A DNA stretch of 64,000 nucleotides, taken from positions 507,380,301 through 507,444,300 of the forward strand of contig NC_053390.1 in assembly GCF_905171765.1 (NCBI RefSeq), given 5' to 3'. This stretch comes from Bufo bufo (taxonomy: Eukaryota; Chordata; Amphibia; Anura; Bufonidae). The notes below the pieces were generated by a model. The model was given only the letters and a program-made list of their open reading frames with translations, was not told the origin of the DNA and searched no databases. Position numbers and translations under genes: made by a program. Shown here piece by piece: positions 11,587 to 23,780 of the stretch (within the stretch, counting starts at the first letter, position 1; every line of letters begins with the position of its first letter).

Positions 11587-13199
11587 TAGAATAAACTGGG
11601 CACATATGGGTGACTCAACCAGGTGGATGCTCATGATGGTTGTAAGGGACAGTGGAGGTGGACCGACTGCACTAACTAACCGGTTTGACTTTGAGCTAGT
11701 CCTAAGGGAGTTATCCTGGCAGTCCCCTGGTTTTCACCCTCTGACCCCTATACAGGGATCTGGTCTTTGTAGCAGGGGAGCCGCCGGGCTTCTACATTTT
11801 GGAATAGTCCCAGCATAGTTGGCAGCTGACCCATGGGGTCAGAGACACCACGGTGAAGCACCAGGGAATCAGGCAATACTCATAGTCAGGACAGAGACAG
11901 AGGTTAGGACAGGCAGGGTCTGTGAGGATCCGTGAAACTAATCCGAGTTTGGGGCAGACAGCAAAAGGTCAGTCTAAGGTCAGAGCAGGCACTGGAGAAT
12001 TAGAGTCAGTAAATGGGCAGAGTTACTGTATAGTAAACGGACAGAATAGCATAGCTTTGTAAACTAGCAAGTTAGGAACCTAAAGCTCAGGCACCTCTCC
12101 CTTGGGAAAGGTACCTTAAGTACCACCATGTGTCCAGAGATTGGAGTAACTTGCCCTTTATGAGCCAGGAAGCAAGCACATGACCCCAGGGGACAATTAG
12201 AGACATTGTAGCCTGACACAGGCTGCGGCCTCCAATGAGGGACAGGAATTTGGCAGCCATCCCCGTTGGAAGGAAGGAAGATAGGGAAGACCCAGTGGGC
12301 CCTGGTCACCGGCAAGGGCTAGGTGATGTGGGTTTTGTGCCTGACCCAGATAGCGTGATGTGCATGGAGCATCACCATGACAATGGTAAAGTTTGCCCAG
12401 GGGTGGGATTTAAATTTTTAACAGGTTCCCTACTCAAAGGCGAACACGCGGCGTCACGTGTTTACATATACATACACCATATATACACTACCAACCAACT
12501 TTTAAAAAGCCTAAACTATGGAATGGAAGAGCTCATCATCAGCTGCCCCTGTAATTTTAACAACCGGATCTGGAGAACCTGAGGAAACTGGCTGAATCCC
12601 ATGCCTGAATATGCCACTTAAAAAACAGGTCACTCAGGGAAATAGAAATACTGAATGACAAACAACCTTTGGTTGTTTATAATTTATTAGTACAATCCTG
12701 TCTTCTGCAGTAATAAGTAAGGCTTCATTCACAAGGGAGTATTTGATCAGTAAGCCAAAACCAGAAGCAGGTCCAAACACAGAAGGCACATATCTTTCCA
12801 TTATAATTGTCCTCTATGCAGGTTCCTCTGTTTTTAGTTTACTTGTGTAGTGCTGTCCGGAATACTGCTGTGTGATTGAGGCCCAAACCAGGAACAATGA
12901 CTCTGAGATGAACCCGGCTTGTTGGTCTATACTACTGTACTTTAGTAATCCAGGTTTCTATTTTAATGCATTGCCTTGTACAAATACCGGTAAATGTCTA
13001 CTTGAATGCAGACCAGCCTGTCAAGGTATAGCCAACATTATTTCCTCAAGAAGCCACTTGTGTAAGAATCTCAAACAACTGGTTTTGCAATCTACCTTTG
13101 CTGTAAGATGCAGAGAATAGAAAGGGAGTACACCCGAAATACGTCAGCTACGTCACTTCTTATTTTCAACATTTGCATTTTTTTAACTGCACAAGAACA
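11587..13199. other. Unassigned non-coding stretch with a MITE remnant
   Basis: No gene is recognised. At about 12720-12890 AAGGCTTCATTCACAAGGG pairs loosely with GTGTGATTGAGGCCC, suggesting an old MITE. The rest is featureless by eye. Confidence 0.4.
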
Positions 13200-15365
13200 T
13201 TAACTCCTTAAGGACACAACCTTATTTCACCTTAAGGACCAGGCCATTTTTTGCAAATCTGACCAGTGTCACTTTAAGTAGTGATTACTTTAAAACGCTT
13301 TGACTTATCCAGGCCATTCTGAGATTGTTTTCTCGTCACATATTGTACTTCATGACACTGGTAAAATAGAGTAAAAAAATGTCATTTTATTTTTGGGGGA
13401 CGTTACAAGGCTTAGAAGTTTAGAAGTAAATCTTGAAATTTCTTAGAAATTAAAAAAAAATACTTTTTAAGGACCAGTTCAGGTCTGAAGTCACTTTGTG
13501 AGGCTTACATAATAGAAACCACCCAAAAATGACCCCATTCTAGAAACTACACCCCTTAAGGTATTCAAAACTGATTTTACAAACGTCGTTAACCCTTTAG
13601 GTGTCCCACAAGAATTAATGGAAAATAGAGATACCATTTCAAAATTTCACTTTTTTGGCAGATTTTCCATTTTAATATTTTTTTTCCCAGTTACAAAGCA
13701 AGGGTTAACAGCCAAACAAAACTCAATATTTATGGCCCTGATTCTGTAGTTTACAGAAACACCCATATGTGGTCGTAAACTGCTGTACGGGCACACGGCA
13801 GGGCACAGAAGGAAAGGAATGCCATACGGTTTTTGGAAGGCAGATTTTGCTGGACTGGTTTCATGTCCCATTTGAAGCCCCCCTGATGCACCCCTAGAGT
13901 AGAAACTCCAAAAAAGTTACCCCATTTTAGAAACTACGGGATAAGGTGGAAGTTTTTGTTGGTACTAGTTTAGGGTACATATGATTTTTGGTTGCTCTAT
14001 ATTACACTTTTTGTGAGGCAAGGTAACAAGAAATAGCTGTTTTGGCACCGTTTTTATTTTTTGTTATTTACAACATTCATCTGACAGGTGAGATCATGTG
14101 GTATTTTTATAGAACAGGTTGTCACGGACGCGGCGATACCCAATATGTATACAATTTTTTTTATTTATGTAAGTTTTACACAATGATTTATGGTGTCTCC
14201 ATAATCTGAGAGCCATCGTTTTTTCAGTTTTTGGGCGATTATCTTAGGTAGGGTCTCATTTTTTGCGGGATGAGATGATGGTTTGATTGGCAGTATGTTG
14301 GGGTGCATATGACCTTTTGATCGCTTGCTATTACACTTTTTGTGATGTAAGATGACAAAAAAATTGCTTTTTTTTTACACCGTTTTTATTTCTATTTTTT
14401 TACGGTGTTCACCTGAGGGGTTAGGTCATGTGATATTTTTATAGAGCCGGTCGATATGGACGCGGCGATACCTAATATGTATATTTTTTTATTTACTTAA
14501 GTTTTACACAATAACAGCTTAATATTTTGGTGTCTCCATATTCTGAGCCATAGTTTTTATATTTTTTGGGCGATTGTCTTAGGTAGGGGCTCATTTTTTG
14601 CGGGATGAGGTGACGGTTAGATTGGTACTATTTTGGTGGGCATACGCCTTTTTTATTGCTTACTGTTGTAATTTTTGTGATGTAAGGTGACAAAAAAATT
14701 GTTTATTTAGCACCGTTTTTTTTTTTTTTACGGTGTTCATCTGAGAGGTTAGGTCATGTGATATGTTTATAGAGCCAGTCGATACGGACGCGGCGATACC
14801 TAATATGTCTACTTTATTTATTTTTCCTATTTTTTACCAATTTTTTTTTAACTTTATTTGGGGAAAATGACATTTTTGTTTATTTTTACTTGAAACTTTA
14901 AATTTTTTGGGGGGAAAACTTTATTTTTTCAACTTTATTTTACTTAATTTTTTTGTCCCATTGTAAAAGGGTCTAATCCCTTTTACAATGCATTCCAATA
15001 CTTCTGTATTGGAATGCATTGGCTGTATGAGTAATACTGTGTGTATTACTCATACAGCTTCCTGCCTGTGAGATCCAGGGGGCTGGATCTCACAGGCTCG
15101 TCACAGGAAGGCAGCAGAGATGCCTCAGTAGGGCATCGCGCTGCCTTCCATGCCATCGTGTCCCCCGTACAGCCGCATGGGGACCCGATGGCACCTGCGC
15201 CCGCCGCCACACCATTGAAAAGCCGCTGAATTGACCTGCGGTTTGCGACGATCGCCGACACAGGGTGGTCACGGGACCCCCCCTCGTATTTAGCCAAGGT
15301 GCCTGCTCAATGATTTGAGCAGGCACCGGGTTCCGATCACCTTCCGGGTTCAGATCATTCTTTCC
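13200..15365. mobile_element. piggyBac-like non-autonomous repeat
   Basis: It starts TTAACTCCTTAAGGACACAA and continues with AAGGACCAGGCCATTTTTT...TCTGACC. That block is close to the subterminal sequence of the piggyBac element at 60190-60240 (GACCAGGCCACTTTTTACAC). It carries an internal array of three related units near 14090-14180, 14420-14510 and 14740-14830, each with GACGCGGCGATACC followed by a T-rich run. No transposase frame remains. The right border is not certain. Confidence 0.55.
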
Positions 15366-15530
15366 TCTACCTAAAAGATTTCAGTTTGTTTTTCAATTGA
15401 GTTGTACAGTTTATAGGTCACATTAAAGGTGGAAAAAGTTCTGAAATGATTTATCTTTGTCTCATTTTTTCACATCACAGAAACCTGACATTTTAACAGG
15501 GGTGTGTAGACTTTTTATATTTACTATATA
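15366..15530. mobile_element. Tc1-like element, terminal fragment
   Basis: It resembles the 3' end of Tc1-like transposons, with CATTAAAGGTGGAAAAAGTT then ACAGGGGTGTGTAGACTTTT ahead of a TATATATA flank. No coding part remains. Confidence 0.5.
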
Positions 15531-15544
15531 TATTAATTATGGCA

Positions 15545-15895
15545 CCTCCCTCTACAAGGGCCAATCTGCCCCTGGACATAACTATAGGTGAAGCAGTGGA
15601 GGCAGCTGCTTTGGGGCCCGGACTCAGAAGGGGCCCACCCAGGAGGAGGACTAAAAGATTTTATTGTCAGGGCCCCCTCAACAGTATTATACAATGACAG
15701 TATATACAGTGTAGGAAATGGATGGAGTGGCTGCCGGGCCTGGTCTAAAAGAGCAATCTTTACAAGCCACAGGAGTAGGGGGTTGCATGAAAGGAGGGGG
15801 TTGAGAAGAAGTTACTGTGGGAAGGGGGGGCCCATTCAAAAATTTGCTGTGGGGCCCAGTCATTTTTAGTTACACCACTGCCTGGACATATATGC
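15545..15895. repeat. 'Ggggccc' repeat fragment, probably hAT-derived
   Basis: TATAGGTGAAGCAGTGGAGG...TTTGGGGCCCGG opens the segment and GTGGGGCCCAGTCATTTTT with TTACACCACTG closes it. It resembles the bordered hAT element at 27392-27960 and the one at 52502, but no clean target duplication was found. Confidence 0.5.
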
Positions 15896-18394
15896 ACAGA
15901 GTACAGTATGGGTTTAATTTTCGCCTTACTGCTTCCCATTCTGATAGACTTACAGCATGTCCTAACTGTCAGTTTCCAGTTTCCAGCCATGGACTTATAG
16001 CAAAGAATTTGGCAATGCCCCAACATTATTGATTATTGGTCTAAAGTGATTTTGTTTGTTGCACCACCATGGAAGTTTACCCTAGCTGTGAATTTACCAA
16101 ATTTTTATATCTGACTTGGGAGATCCTAAAACTGAGAAAATGCTGCAGAAGGTCTGAAGAGGTCAGAGGCGGAGCGAAACAAAGAGACCTTGGCAAAAAG
16201 TTTTTTGATAACTGGAAAGTTTATATTACTAAACTACGGTCAAGGGCAAAAAGTGGCCTAGAAGATGACAACAAATCAGTATACACAATGGTATGCCACA
16301 AAAGATCTTAGAGGAACTCCGAATTGATTAAAGGGTCAACCAAAGCACTTGCTAGAGCAGTGAGGATATAGTTGAACACTATTGTCTCTGGTCTGGAGGT
16401 TATCATGTTTATGGGGTGAACCAGTCTTCACAATGTACTGCACTCCTCTAATTCTTTTCAAAACGAACACATTAAGACTCCCACCAGTCTAACACTGTCA
16501 AACTGCTATCTATGGAGATGCTGGGAGTTGGTAGCCATAGGATTAGGCCGGTAAGACATAGGCTAGGTGATGCATTTGTGATTACAATGTACTATTATTA
16601 TTGTCATCCAATAATTATTCTTGGGTGTTTGATGTGAGATTAGAATTGCACAATCGACTTCAATACCAGTACTTTGTATACTATTGTACTTACATTTTTC
16701 TTGGGGAAAAAAAATGTTTAAAAATTTCTGTAAAAAAAATAAATAAATAAACTGAGTGGGTTGATCCTGCTGATTTTGGAGAAACCAGCTTACTATCTTC
16801 TATGTATGGGGTATAGTATAAATTCCAATAATTTTTGTCCCAGTGAAAGTTTAAGGCAGTGTTATATGTGTTAAATATTGGGACAGATTTATGAAAGAAG
16901 AAACAAGCCACCATAAATTTGTCACAACATATGATAATAAAAAGGTGGAGTTTTGCCATTGTAATTTTGATCCATGCGGGCTCTTATCTTTGCATTGCTT
17001 TTATGGGTAAATAAGAAGATCACCCCTTAGCTCCCACCCGGTTATCTGTCTTGTAACTGATTGCATAAGTGTTGTATTGGCAGGAAGCTAAAATAATGCA
17101 TGGGCTCCTGTCCCTTACATCCAGCACTTTGAAGGGACCAGAATGTCTAGGAGATGGCAATGAGGTGTGCCAAATGTCTCAGGATGTGAGGAGAGAGGCC
17201 CATGGGGTGCATCAAATGGAGCCAATGATTGGTCTCAAAGGCAGAGCCAGATTAAAACGCGCAACAGGCAAAAACCAAATCATTCCCTATGGGCATGGTT
17301 CTCACCTGAGCGTTTTACAGCGCGTACGAACGCGCTGTAAAACGCCCTACGCCCCAAGAAGTACAGGAGCTTCTTTGGGGCGTATTGTCTCGTGTTCCCG
17401 CACATAGACTTCCGGGAACGCGCCTAAATGGGCGTTTGCTTGTTTCCTCGCACGTATGTAAATGCCCGATAGAAACGCCTGTAAAAAGCGCATACAGAGT
17501 ACGCTCAGGTGTGAACCCAGCCTTAGGGTTCCAGGAGTACAGAGCAGTCCATTTACTGGGGGGCCCCCAACTAAACCAAAGCCCTTCTCCACTACAGTAC
17601 ACTACTTTTGAGGAATTTTCAGTGCACTATACTTGTTAACAAGTTGGGTAGCAGGAGACACACGCGCCACAACAATTTTTTTCAGGTGTGAACAGGCCCC
17701 TTTTCTTGAGACTTCACCCCTCTTCATCCCCTAGGGGATTTGCCAACTCTGCTGGGACTTCAGGAGGTCTTTCCGTTTTCCAGGAGCCTCCCATATGTTC
17801 CAAGAGATTTGGCAAGTTTGTACAATAGATATAATAACTTCTACATATATACCTACTCCCTACATGTAAATCTTAAAGAGGACCTGTCATCAAAAAATGC
17901 TATGCAATCTGACAGCACCATGTTGTAGTGCAGGAGAAGCTCAGCAGATTGATATATACAGTTTTTTTGTGTTTTTTTTTAGAAAAGATTCAGTAAAATG
18001 TGTAATTTATACATTTATATCTTTGCTTTTTCGACCTCCTGTGAACAGCAACGGTGCAGGGAGGAGGTGTTATCAGTTATTGATAGCATTGTGTATAAGT
18101 GTGCATAGAGACATGGCCTCCTCTCTGTACCAATAGTTCTTCACAGGGCTGCAGATGAAAATGGAAAAATTACTAATTTTACAGAATCTTTTCCCATAAA
18201 AATAAATATCTGCATACACTATGCACTCGGAGGAGGGGTAACACATGTACAGTGCACACAGTACCATGTTTACCCCTAAATACAGGTTTTAGTGTTGAGG
18301 TTGATTTACACAGGACAATTCTGCAGCCGAATGTTGGGAAGTAAGCGTTCGCTCCCAACAGTCGGCTGCTCACTCACTGAAGAGGCTGCATTTA
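15896..18394. other. Non-coding region with MITE remnants
   Basis: No gene is recognised. About 17275-17525 holds a MITE: GCGTTTTACAGCGCG and its inverse, with GGTTCTCACCTGAGCG against AGGTGTGAACCCAGCC at the edges. About 17873-18215 holds another palindromic remnant: TTAAAGAGGACCTGTCATC at the left, with GATTCAGTAAAAT inverted at about 18175. The short frames lack any motif. Confidence 0.5.
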
Positions 18395-21300
18395 CAGAAC
18401 CAAGCCCATTACATACATACTGCCCTATTTCCAAGCCCATTACATAAATACAGCACCAGAACCAAGCCCATTACATACATACAGCACCAGAACCAAGCCC
18501 ATTACATAAATACAGCACCAGAACCAAGCCCATTACATAAATACAGCACCAGAACCAAGCCCATTACATAAATACAGCACCAGAACCAAGCCCATTACAT
18601 ACATACAGCACCAGAACCAAGCCCATTACATGAATACAGCACCAGAACCAAGCCCATTACATGAATACAGCACCAGAACCAAGCCCATTACATAAATACA
18701 GCACCAGAACCAAGCCCAATACATAAATACAGCACCAGAATCAAGCCCATTACATACATACTGCCCTATTTCCAAGCCCATTACATAAATACAGCACCAG
18801 AACCAAGCCCATTACATACATACAGCACCAGAACCAAGCCCATTACATAAATACAGCACCAGAACCAAGCTCATTACATAAATACAGCACCAGAACCAAG
18901 CCCATTACATGAATACAGCACCAGAACCAAGCCCATTACATGAATACAGCACCAGAACCAAGCCCATTACATACATACAGCACCAGAACCAAGCCCATTA
19001 CATAAATACAGCACCAGAACCAAGCCCATTACATAAATACAGCACCAGAACCAAGCCCATTACATACATACAGCACCAGAACCAAGCCCATTACATGAAT
19101 ACAGCACCAGAACCAAGCCCATTACATGAATACAGCACCAGAACCAAGCCCATTACATAAATACAGCACCAGAACCAAGCCCAATACATAAATACAGCAC
19201 CAGAATCAAGCCCATTACATAAATACAGCACCAGAACCAAGCCCATTACATGAATACAGCACCAGAACCAAGCCCATTACATAAATACAGCACCAGAACC
19301 AAGCCCAATACATAAATACAGCACCAGAATCAAGCCCATTACATAAATACAGCACCAGAACCAAGCCCATTACATAAATACAGCACCAGAACCAAGCCCA
19401 TTACATAAATACAGCACCAGAACCAAGCCCATTACATACATACTGCCCTATTACCAAGCCCATTACATAAATACAGCACCAGAACCAAGCCCATTACATG
19501 AATACAGCACCAGAACCAAGCCCATTACATAAATACAGCACCAGAACCAAGCTCATTACATACATACTGCCCTATTACCAAGCCCATTACATAAATACAG
19601 CACCAGAACCAAGCCCATTACATAAATACAGCACCAGAACCAAGCCCATTACATACATACAGCACCAGAACCAAGCCCATTACATGAATACAGCACCAGA
19701 ACCAAGCCCATTACATAAATACAGCACCAGAACCAAGCCCATTACATAAATACAGCACCAGAACCAAGCCCAATACATAAATACAGCACCAGAACCAAGC
19801 CCATTACATAAATACAGCACCAGAACCGAGCCCATTACATGAATACAGCACCAGAACCAAGCCCATTACATGAATACAGCACTACAACCAAGCCCATTAC
19901 ATAAATACAGCACCAGAACCAAGCCCATTACATAAATACAGCACCAGAACCAAGCCCATTACATACATACAGCACCAGAACCAAGCCCATTACATGAATA
20001 CAGCACCAGAACCAAGCCCATTACATGAATACAGCACCAGAACCAAGCCCATTACATAAATACAGCACCAGAACCAAGCCCAATACATAAATACAGCACC
20101 AGAATCAAGCCCATTACATAAATACAGCACCAGAACCAAGCCCATTACATGAATACAGCACCAGAACCAAGCCCATTACATAAATACAGCACCAGAACCA
20201 AGCCCAATACATAAATACAGCACCAGAATCAAGCCCATTACATAAATACAGCACCAGAACCAAGCCCATTACATAAATACAGCACCAGAACCAAGCCCAT
20301 TACATAAATACAGCACCAGAACCAAGCCCATTACATACATACTGCCCTATTACCAAGCCCATTACATAAATACAGCACCAGAACCAAGCCCATTACATGA
20401 ATACAGCACCAGAACCAAGCCCATTACATAAATACAGCACCAGAACCAAGCTCATTACATACATACTGCCCTATTACCAAGCCCATTACATAAATACAGC
20501 ACCAGAACCAAGCCCATTACATAAATACAGCACCAGAACCAAGCCCATTACATACATACAGCACCAGAACCAAGCCCATTACATGAATACAGCACCAGAA
20601 CCAAGCCCATTACATAAATACAGCACCAGAACCAAGCCCATTACATAAATACAGCACCAGAACCAAGCCCAATACATAAATACAGCACCAGAACCAAGCC
20701 CATTACATAAATACAGCACCAGAACCGAGCCCATTACATGAATACAGCACCAGAACCAAGCCCATTACATGAATACAGCACTAGAACCAAGCCCATTACA
20801 TAAATACAGCACCACAACCAAGCCCATTACATAAATACAGCACCACAACCAAGCCCATTACATAAATACAGCACCAGAACCAAGCCCATTACATACATAC
20901 TGCCCTATTACCAAGCTCATTACATAAATACAGCACCAGAACCAAGCCCATTACATGAATACAGCACCAGAACCAAGCCCATTACATAAATACAGCACTA
21001 CAACCAAGCCCATTACATAAATACAGCACTACAACCAAGCCCATTACATAAATACAGCACCAGAACCAAGCCCATTACATGAATACAGCACCAGAACCAA
21101 GCCCATTACATGAATACAGCACCAGAACCAAGCCCATTACATAAATACAGCACCAGAACCAAGCCCATTACATAAATACAGCACCAGAACCAAGCCCATT
21201 ACATAAATACAGCACCAGAACCAAGCCCATTACATAAATACAGCACCAGAACCAAGCCCATTACATAAATACAGCACCAGAACCAAGCCCATTACATAAA

Positions 21301-21535
21301 TACAGCACCAGAACCAAGCCCATTACATAAATACAGGACCAGAACCAAGCCCATTACATAAATACAGCACCAGAACCAAGCCCATTACATAAATACAGCA
21401 CCAGAACCAAGCCCATTACATAAATACAGCACCAGAACCAAGCCCATTACATAAATACAGGACCAGAACCAAGCCCATTACATAAATACAGCACCAGAAT
21501 AAAGCTCACTACATAAATACAAGACCAGAAACAAG
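18395..21535. repeat. 31-bp satellite array (about 100 copies)
   Basis: The unit reads AACCAAGCCCATTACATAAA then TACAGCACCAG, 31 bp, repeated head to tail with few variants (ACATGAAT, ACATACAT, CCCAATAC, and a CTGCCCTATTACC form of the same length). Because 31 is not a multiple of 3, the frame rotates and the 83-residue open frames along it are artefacts. A block of 29 units (899 bp) is itself duplicated, about 18990-19888 and 19889-20787. The array ends in more diverged units near 21500. Confidence 0.97.
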
Positions 21536-21544
21536 CTGATGGAT

Positions 21545-21776
21545 GCAGACCTATATAACTTGAATGAGTCCGCGATCCGTCTGCACCGCTAAAAAATAGA
21601 TCATGTTCTATTTTTTTGCGGTGTGAAGGTAAAGACCAAAATGCCATGGAAGCGCTCCATAGTGCTTCCGTGGACTTCTGCTCCATATCTTGTGGATTGT
21701 GGACCAATTCAAGTGAATGGGTCCGCATTGGTCATACAGCGTGCACGGTCCACAATACGTTTGTGCATGAGCCCTG
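21545..21776. repeat. MITE fragment of the 'catgcacac' type
   Basis: TCCGTCTGCACCGC and its inverse GCGGTG flank TAAAAAATAGA/TCTATTTTTT, and the right end is CGTTTGTGCATGAGCCC, as in the MITE at 9121-9437. The left end was lost at the satellite border. Confidence 0.55.
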
Positions 21777-22047
21777 ACAGTATAATACACAACATATGTA
21801 GTACAGTGTGACAATGCAATAATAAAAATGCTGACAAACGGCAAAAATTGGAAAAACTATGGCCTACATTTATTTTATTTATTGAGTGTGCAGCTAGAAT
21901 TTGGCAACAATTGTTAAAATGTGGCACATTTTGGTGCATCTAGCTTTAGAGAAAGAAAATCAGCACCTAGCTAGAGAAGGGCCTCTGATATTAAAAACAT
22001 TTTAGGCAAACACTGGCATTTGCTGTTGCATGACCCAATTCCGAGAG

Positions 22048-22261
22048 TTAGGCTGGGTTCACACGGGTTCACACGGGCGTTGCGGGAAAAAGTGCGAGTG
22101 TGTGTTGCGGGAATATGCACTATTTTTCTGTGCGAGTGCAAAACATTGTAATGCGTTTTGGACGCGCGTGAGAAAAATCGGCATGTTTGGTACCCAAACC
22201 CGAACTTCTTCACAGAAGTTTGGGGTTGGGATCGGGGTTGTGTAGATTGTATTATTTTCCC
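22048..22261. repeat. MITE fragment of the 'ttcacac' type
   Basis: TTAGGCTGGGTTCACACGGG is the left end. The right end is not seen, because the sequence passes into a Tc1-like element near 22262. Confidence 0.45.
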
Positions 22262-23091
22262 TTATAACAGGTTCACACTGAGCACATGTGACAGACGTGA
22301 CAGAGTCTGGAGACGCCGTGGAGAACGTTCTGCTGCCTGCAACATCCTCCAGCATGACCGGTTTGGCATTGGGTCAGTAATGGTGTGGGGTGGCATTTCT
22401 TTGGAGGGCCGCACAGCCCTCCATGTGCTCGCCAGAGGTAGCCTGACTGCCATTAGGTACCGAGATGAGATCCTCAGACCCCTTGTGAGACCATATGCTG
22501 GTGCGGTTGGCCCTGGGTTCCTCCTAATGCAAGACAATGCTAGACCTCATGTGGCTGGAGTGTGTCAGCAGTTCCTGCAAGACGAAGGCATTGATGCTAT
22601 GGACTGGCCCGCCCGTTCCCCAGACCTGAATCCAATTGAGCACATCTGGGACATCACGTCTCGCTCTATCCACCAACGTCACATTGCACCACAGACTGTC
22701 CAGGAGTTGGCAGATGCTTTAGTCCAGGTCTGGGAGGAGATCCCTCAGGAGACCGTCTGCCACCTCATCAGGAGCATGCACAGGCGTTGTAGGGAGGTCA
22801 TACAGGCACGTGGAGGCCACACACACTACTGAGCCTCATTTTGACTTGTTTTAAGGACATTACATCCAAGTTGGATCAGCCTGTAGTGTGTTTTTCCACT
22901 TTAATTTTGAGTGTGACTCCAAATCCAGACCTCCATGGGTTAAAAAATTTGATTTCCATTTTTTTATTTTTGTGTGATTTTGTTGTCGGCACATTCAACT
23001 ATGTAAAGAACAAAGTATTTCAGAAGAATATTTAATTAATTCAGATCTAGGATGTGTTATTTTTGTGTTCCCTTTATTTTTTTGAGCAGTG
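22262..23091 (+). mobile_element. Tc1-like transposon, 5'-truncated
   Basis: It contains the C-terminal two-thirds of a Tc1-like transposase and the downstream end, closing with CCCTTTATTTTTTTGAGCAGTG followed by TA (23092-23093). The 5' inverted repeat and the N-terminal DNA-binding part are missing. Confidence 0.85.
22271..22832 (+). pseudogene. Tc1-like transposase, N-terminally truncated
   Basis: The open frame covers the catalytic core and C-terminus of a Tc1/mariner DDE transposase. It shows GSVMVWGGIS, the second catalytic Asp in LMQDNARPH, and the third acidic residue in SPDLNPIEHIWD, at roughly D34E spacing. The C-terminus ends RRCREVIQARGGHTHY. The paired helix-turn-helix domain and the region of the first catalytic Asp are absent, because upstream codons belong to an unrelated MITE. 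It cannot be an active enzyme. The frame is otherwise free of stops, so decay is moderate. Confidence 0.85.
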
Positions 23092-23097
23092 TAGAAA

Positions 23098-23780
23098 GTG
23101 CATGCAGGTCAAGTTACACCTCTGGCTGAAGGGAAGGGGTTAGGTCAACAGTTTGTCATTTTTTCCACAGGCAGCGTGAAGGCTATGTGCTCCCCTGCCC
23201 CTTGCCACAGAGCACTGAGGGAAGAGAGGCCCAAGCTGAACTCTTGCACCAGGGCCCATGAGCCTTTAGCTATGCCCCTGGGCACATATGGATGCAGACA
23301 GTACACAGCTTTTGCCCCATTGAGTCCACATCCGATCCACAAAGTACAGTCCTGAGCATGACACCTGACATCAAAGCAGATGGTGCAGGTAGGACACACA
23401 AGGTGAGAGAGGTGCCCGTCTATGGGTGGTCAGTGTGTGCAGAGCTATGTGCCCCTCCCTCGGACTCCGCTGGCCCCGCCTCTCTTCCTGCTTTACACAA
23501 GGCAGTTTCTGTCAAGCCAGTTTCACTGCATTTAAAGGAACTTTACACTAGTTCCAGACAGCTCGTCAGCTGATAGAGAGAAGCTGCTCGGAGGCTCCTG
23601 GTGCAGAGGGCATTACCCCGATCTTCAGGATGCCTGCTGGAAGCTGACCCGCATCATCCATTAACCCTTTGTGCCTGGTCCGAGCAGAAGATCGCAGGAC
23701 ATCTGTGGACTCCCTGAATTGAGGATCCTCTCCCCGTGTTCTCTCTACATTGCACTGATTTGGAGAGAGAAGCCTTCAGA
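23098..23780 (+). other. Upstream region and probable 5' UTR of the claudin gene
   Basis: It is GC-richer than its surroundings and free of recognisable transposon ends. The 5' UTR probably starts in the 23560-23700 stretch, but no clear TATA box or initiator can be assigned. An in-frame ATG at 23736 would add 15 residues; I prefer 23781 because the claudin-like N-terminus (MRTPTVMIIG) starts there. Confidence 0.45.

Noticed and set aside
14940..15060. Strong hairpins (CCCTTTTACAATGCATTCC region) as terminators
   Set aside because: They are internal palindromes of the piggyBac-like repeat; intrinsic terminators do not apply in a vertebrate genome.
16069..16311. 80-residue basic frame as a possible host exon
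   Set aside because: No recognisable domain, and I could not identify convincing splice sites or a neighbouring exon.
18909..20648. Three 83-residue repetitive proteins (MNTAPEPSPLH...)
   Set aside because: They are frame artefacts of a 31-bp satellite; three units give 31 codons by chance without a stop.
18395..21535. CRISPR-like array of 31-bp repeats
   Set aside because: There are no unique spacers; the whole period is conserved, so it is a satellite. The context is vertebrate.
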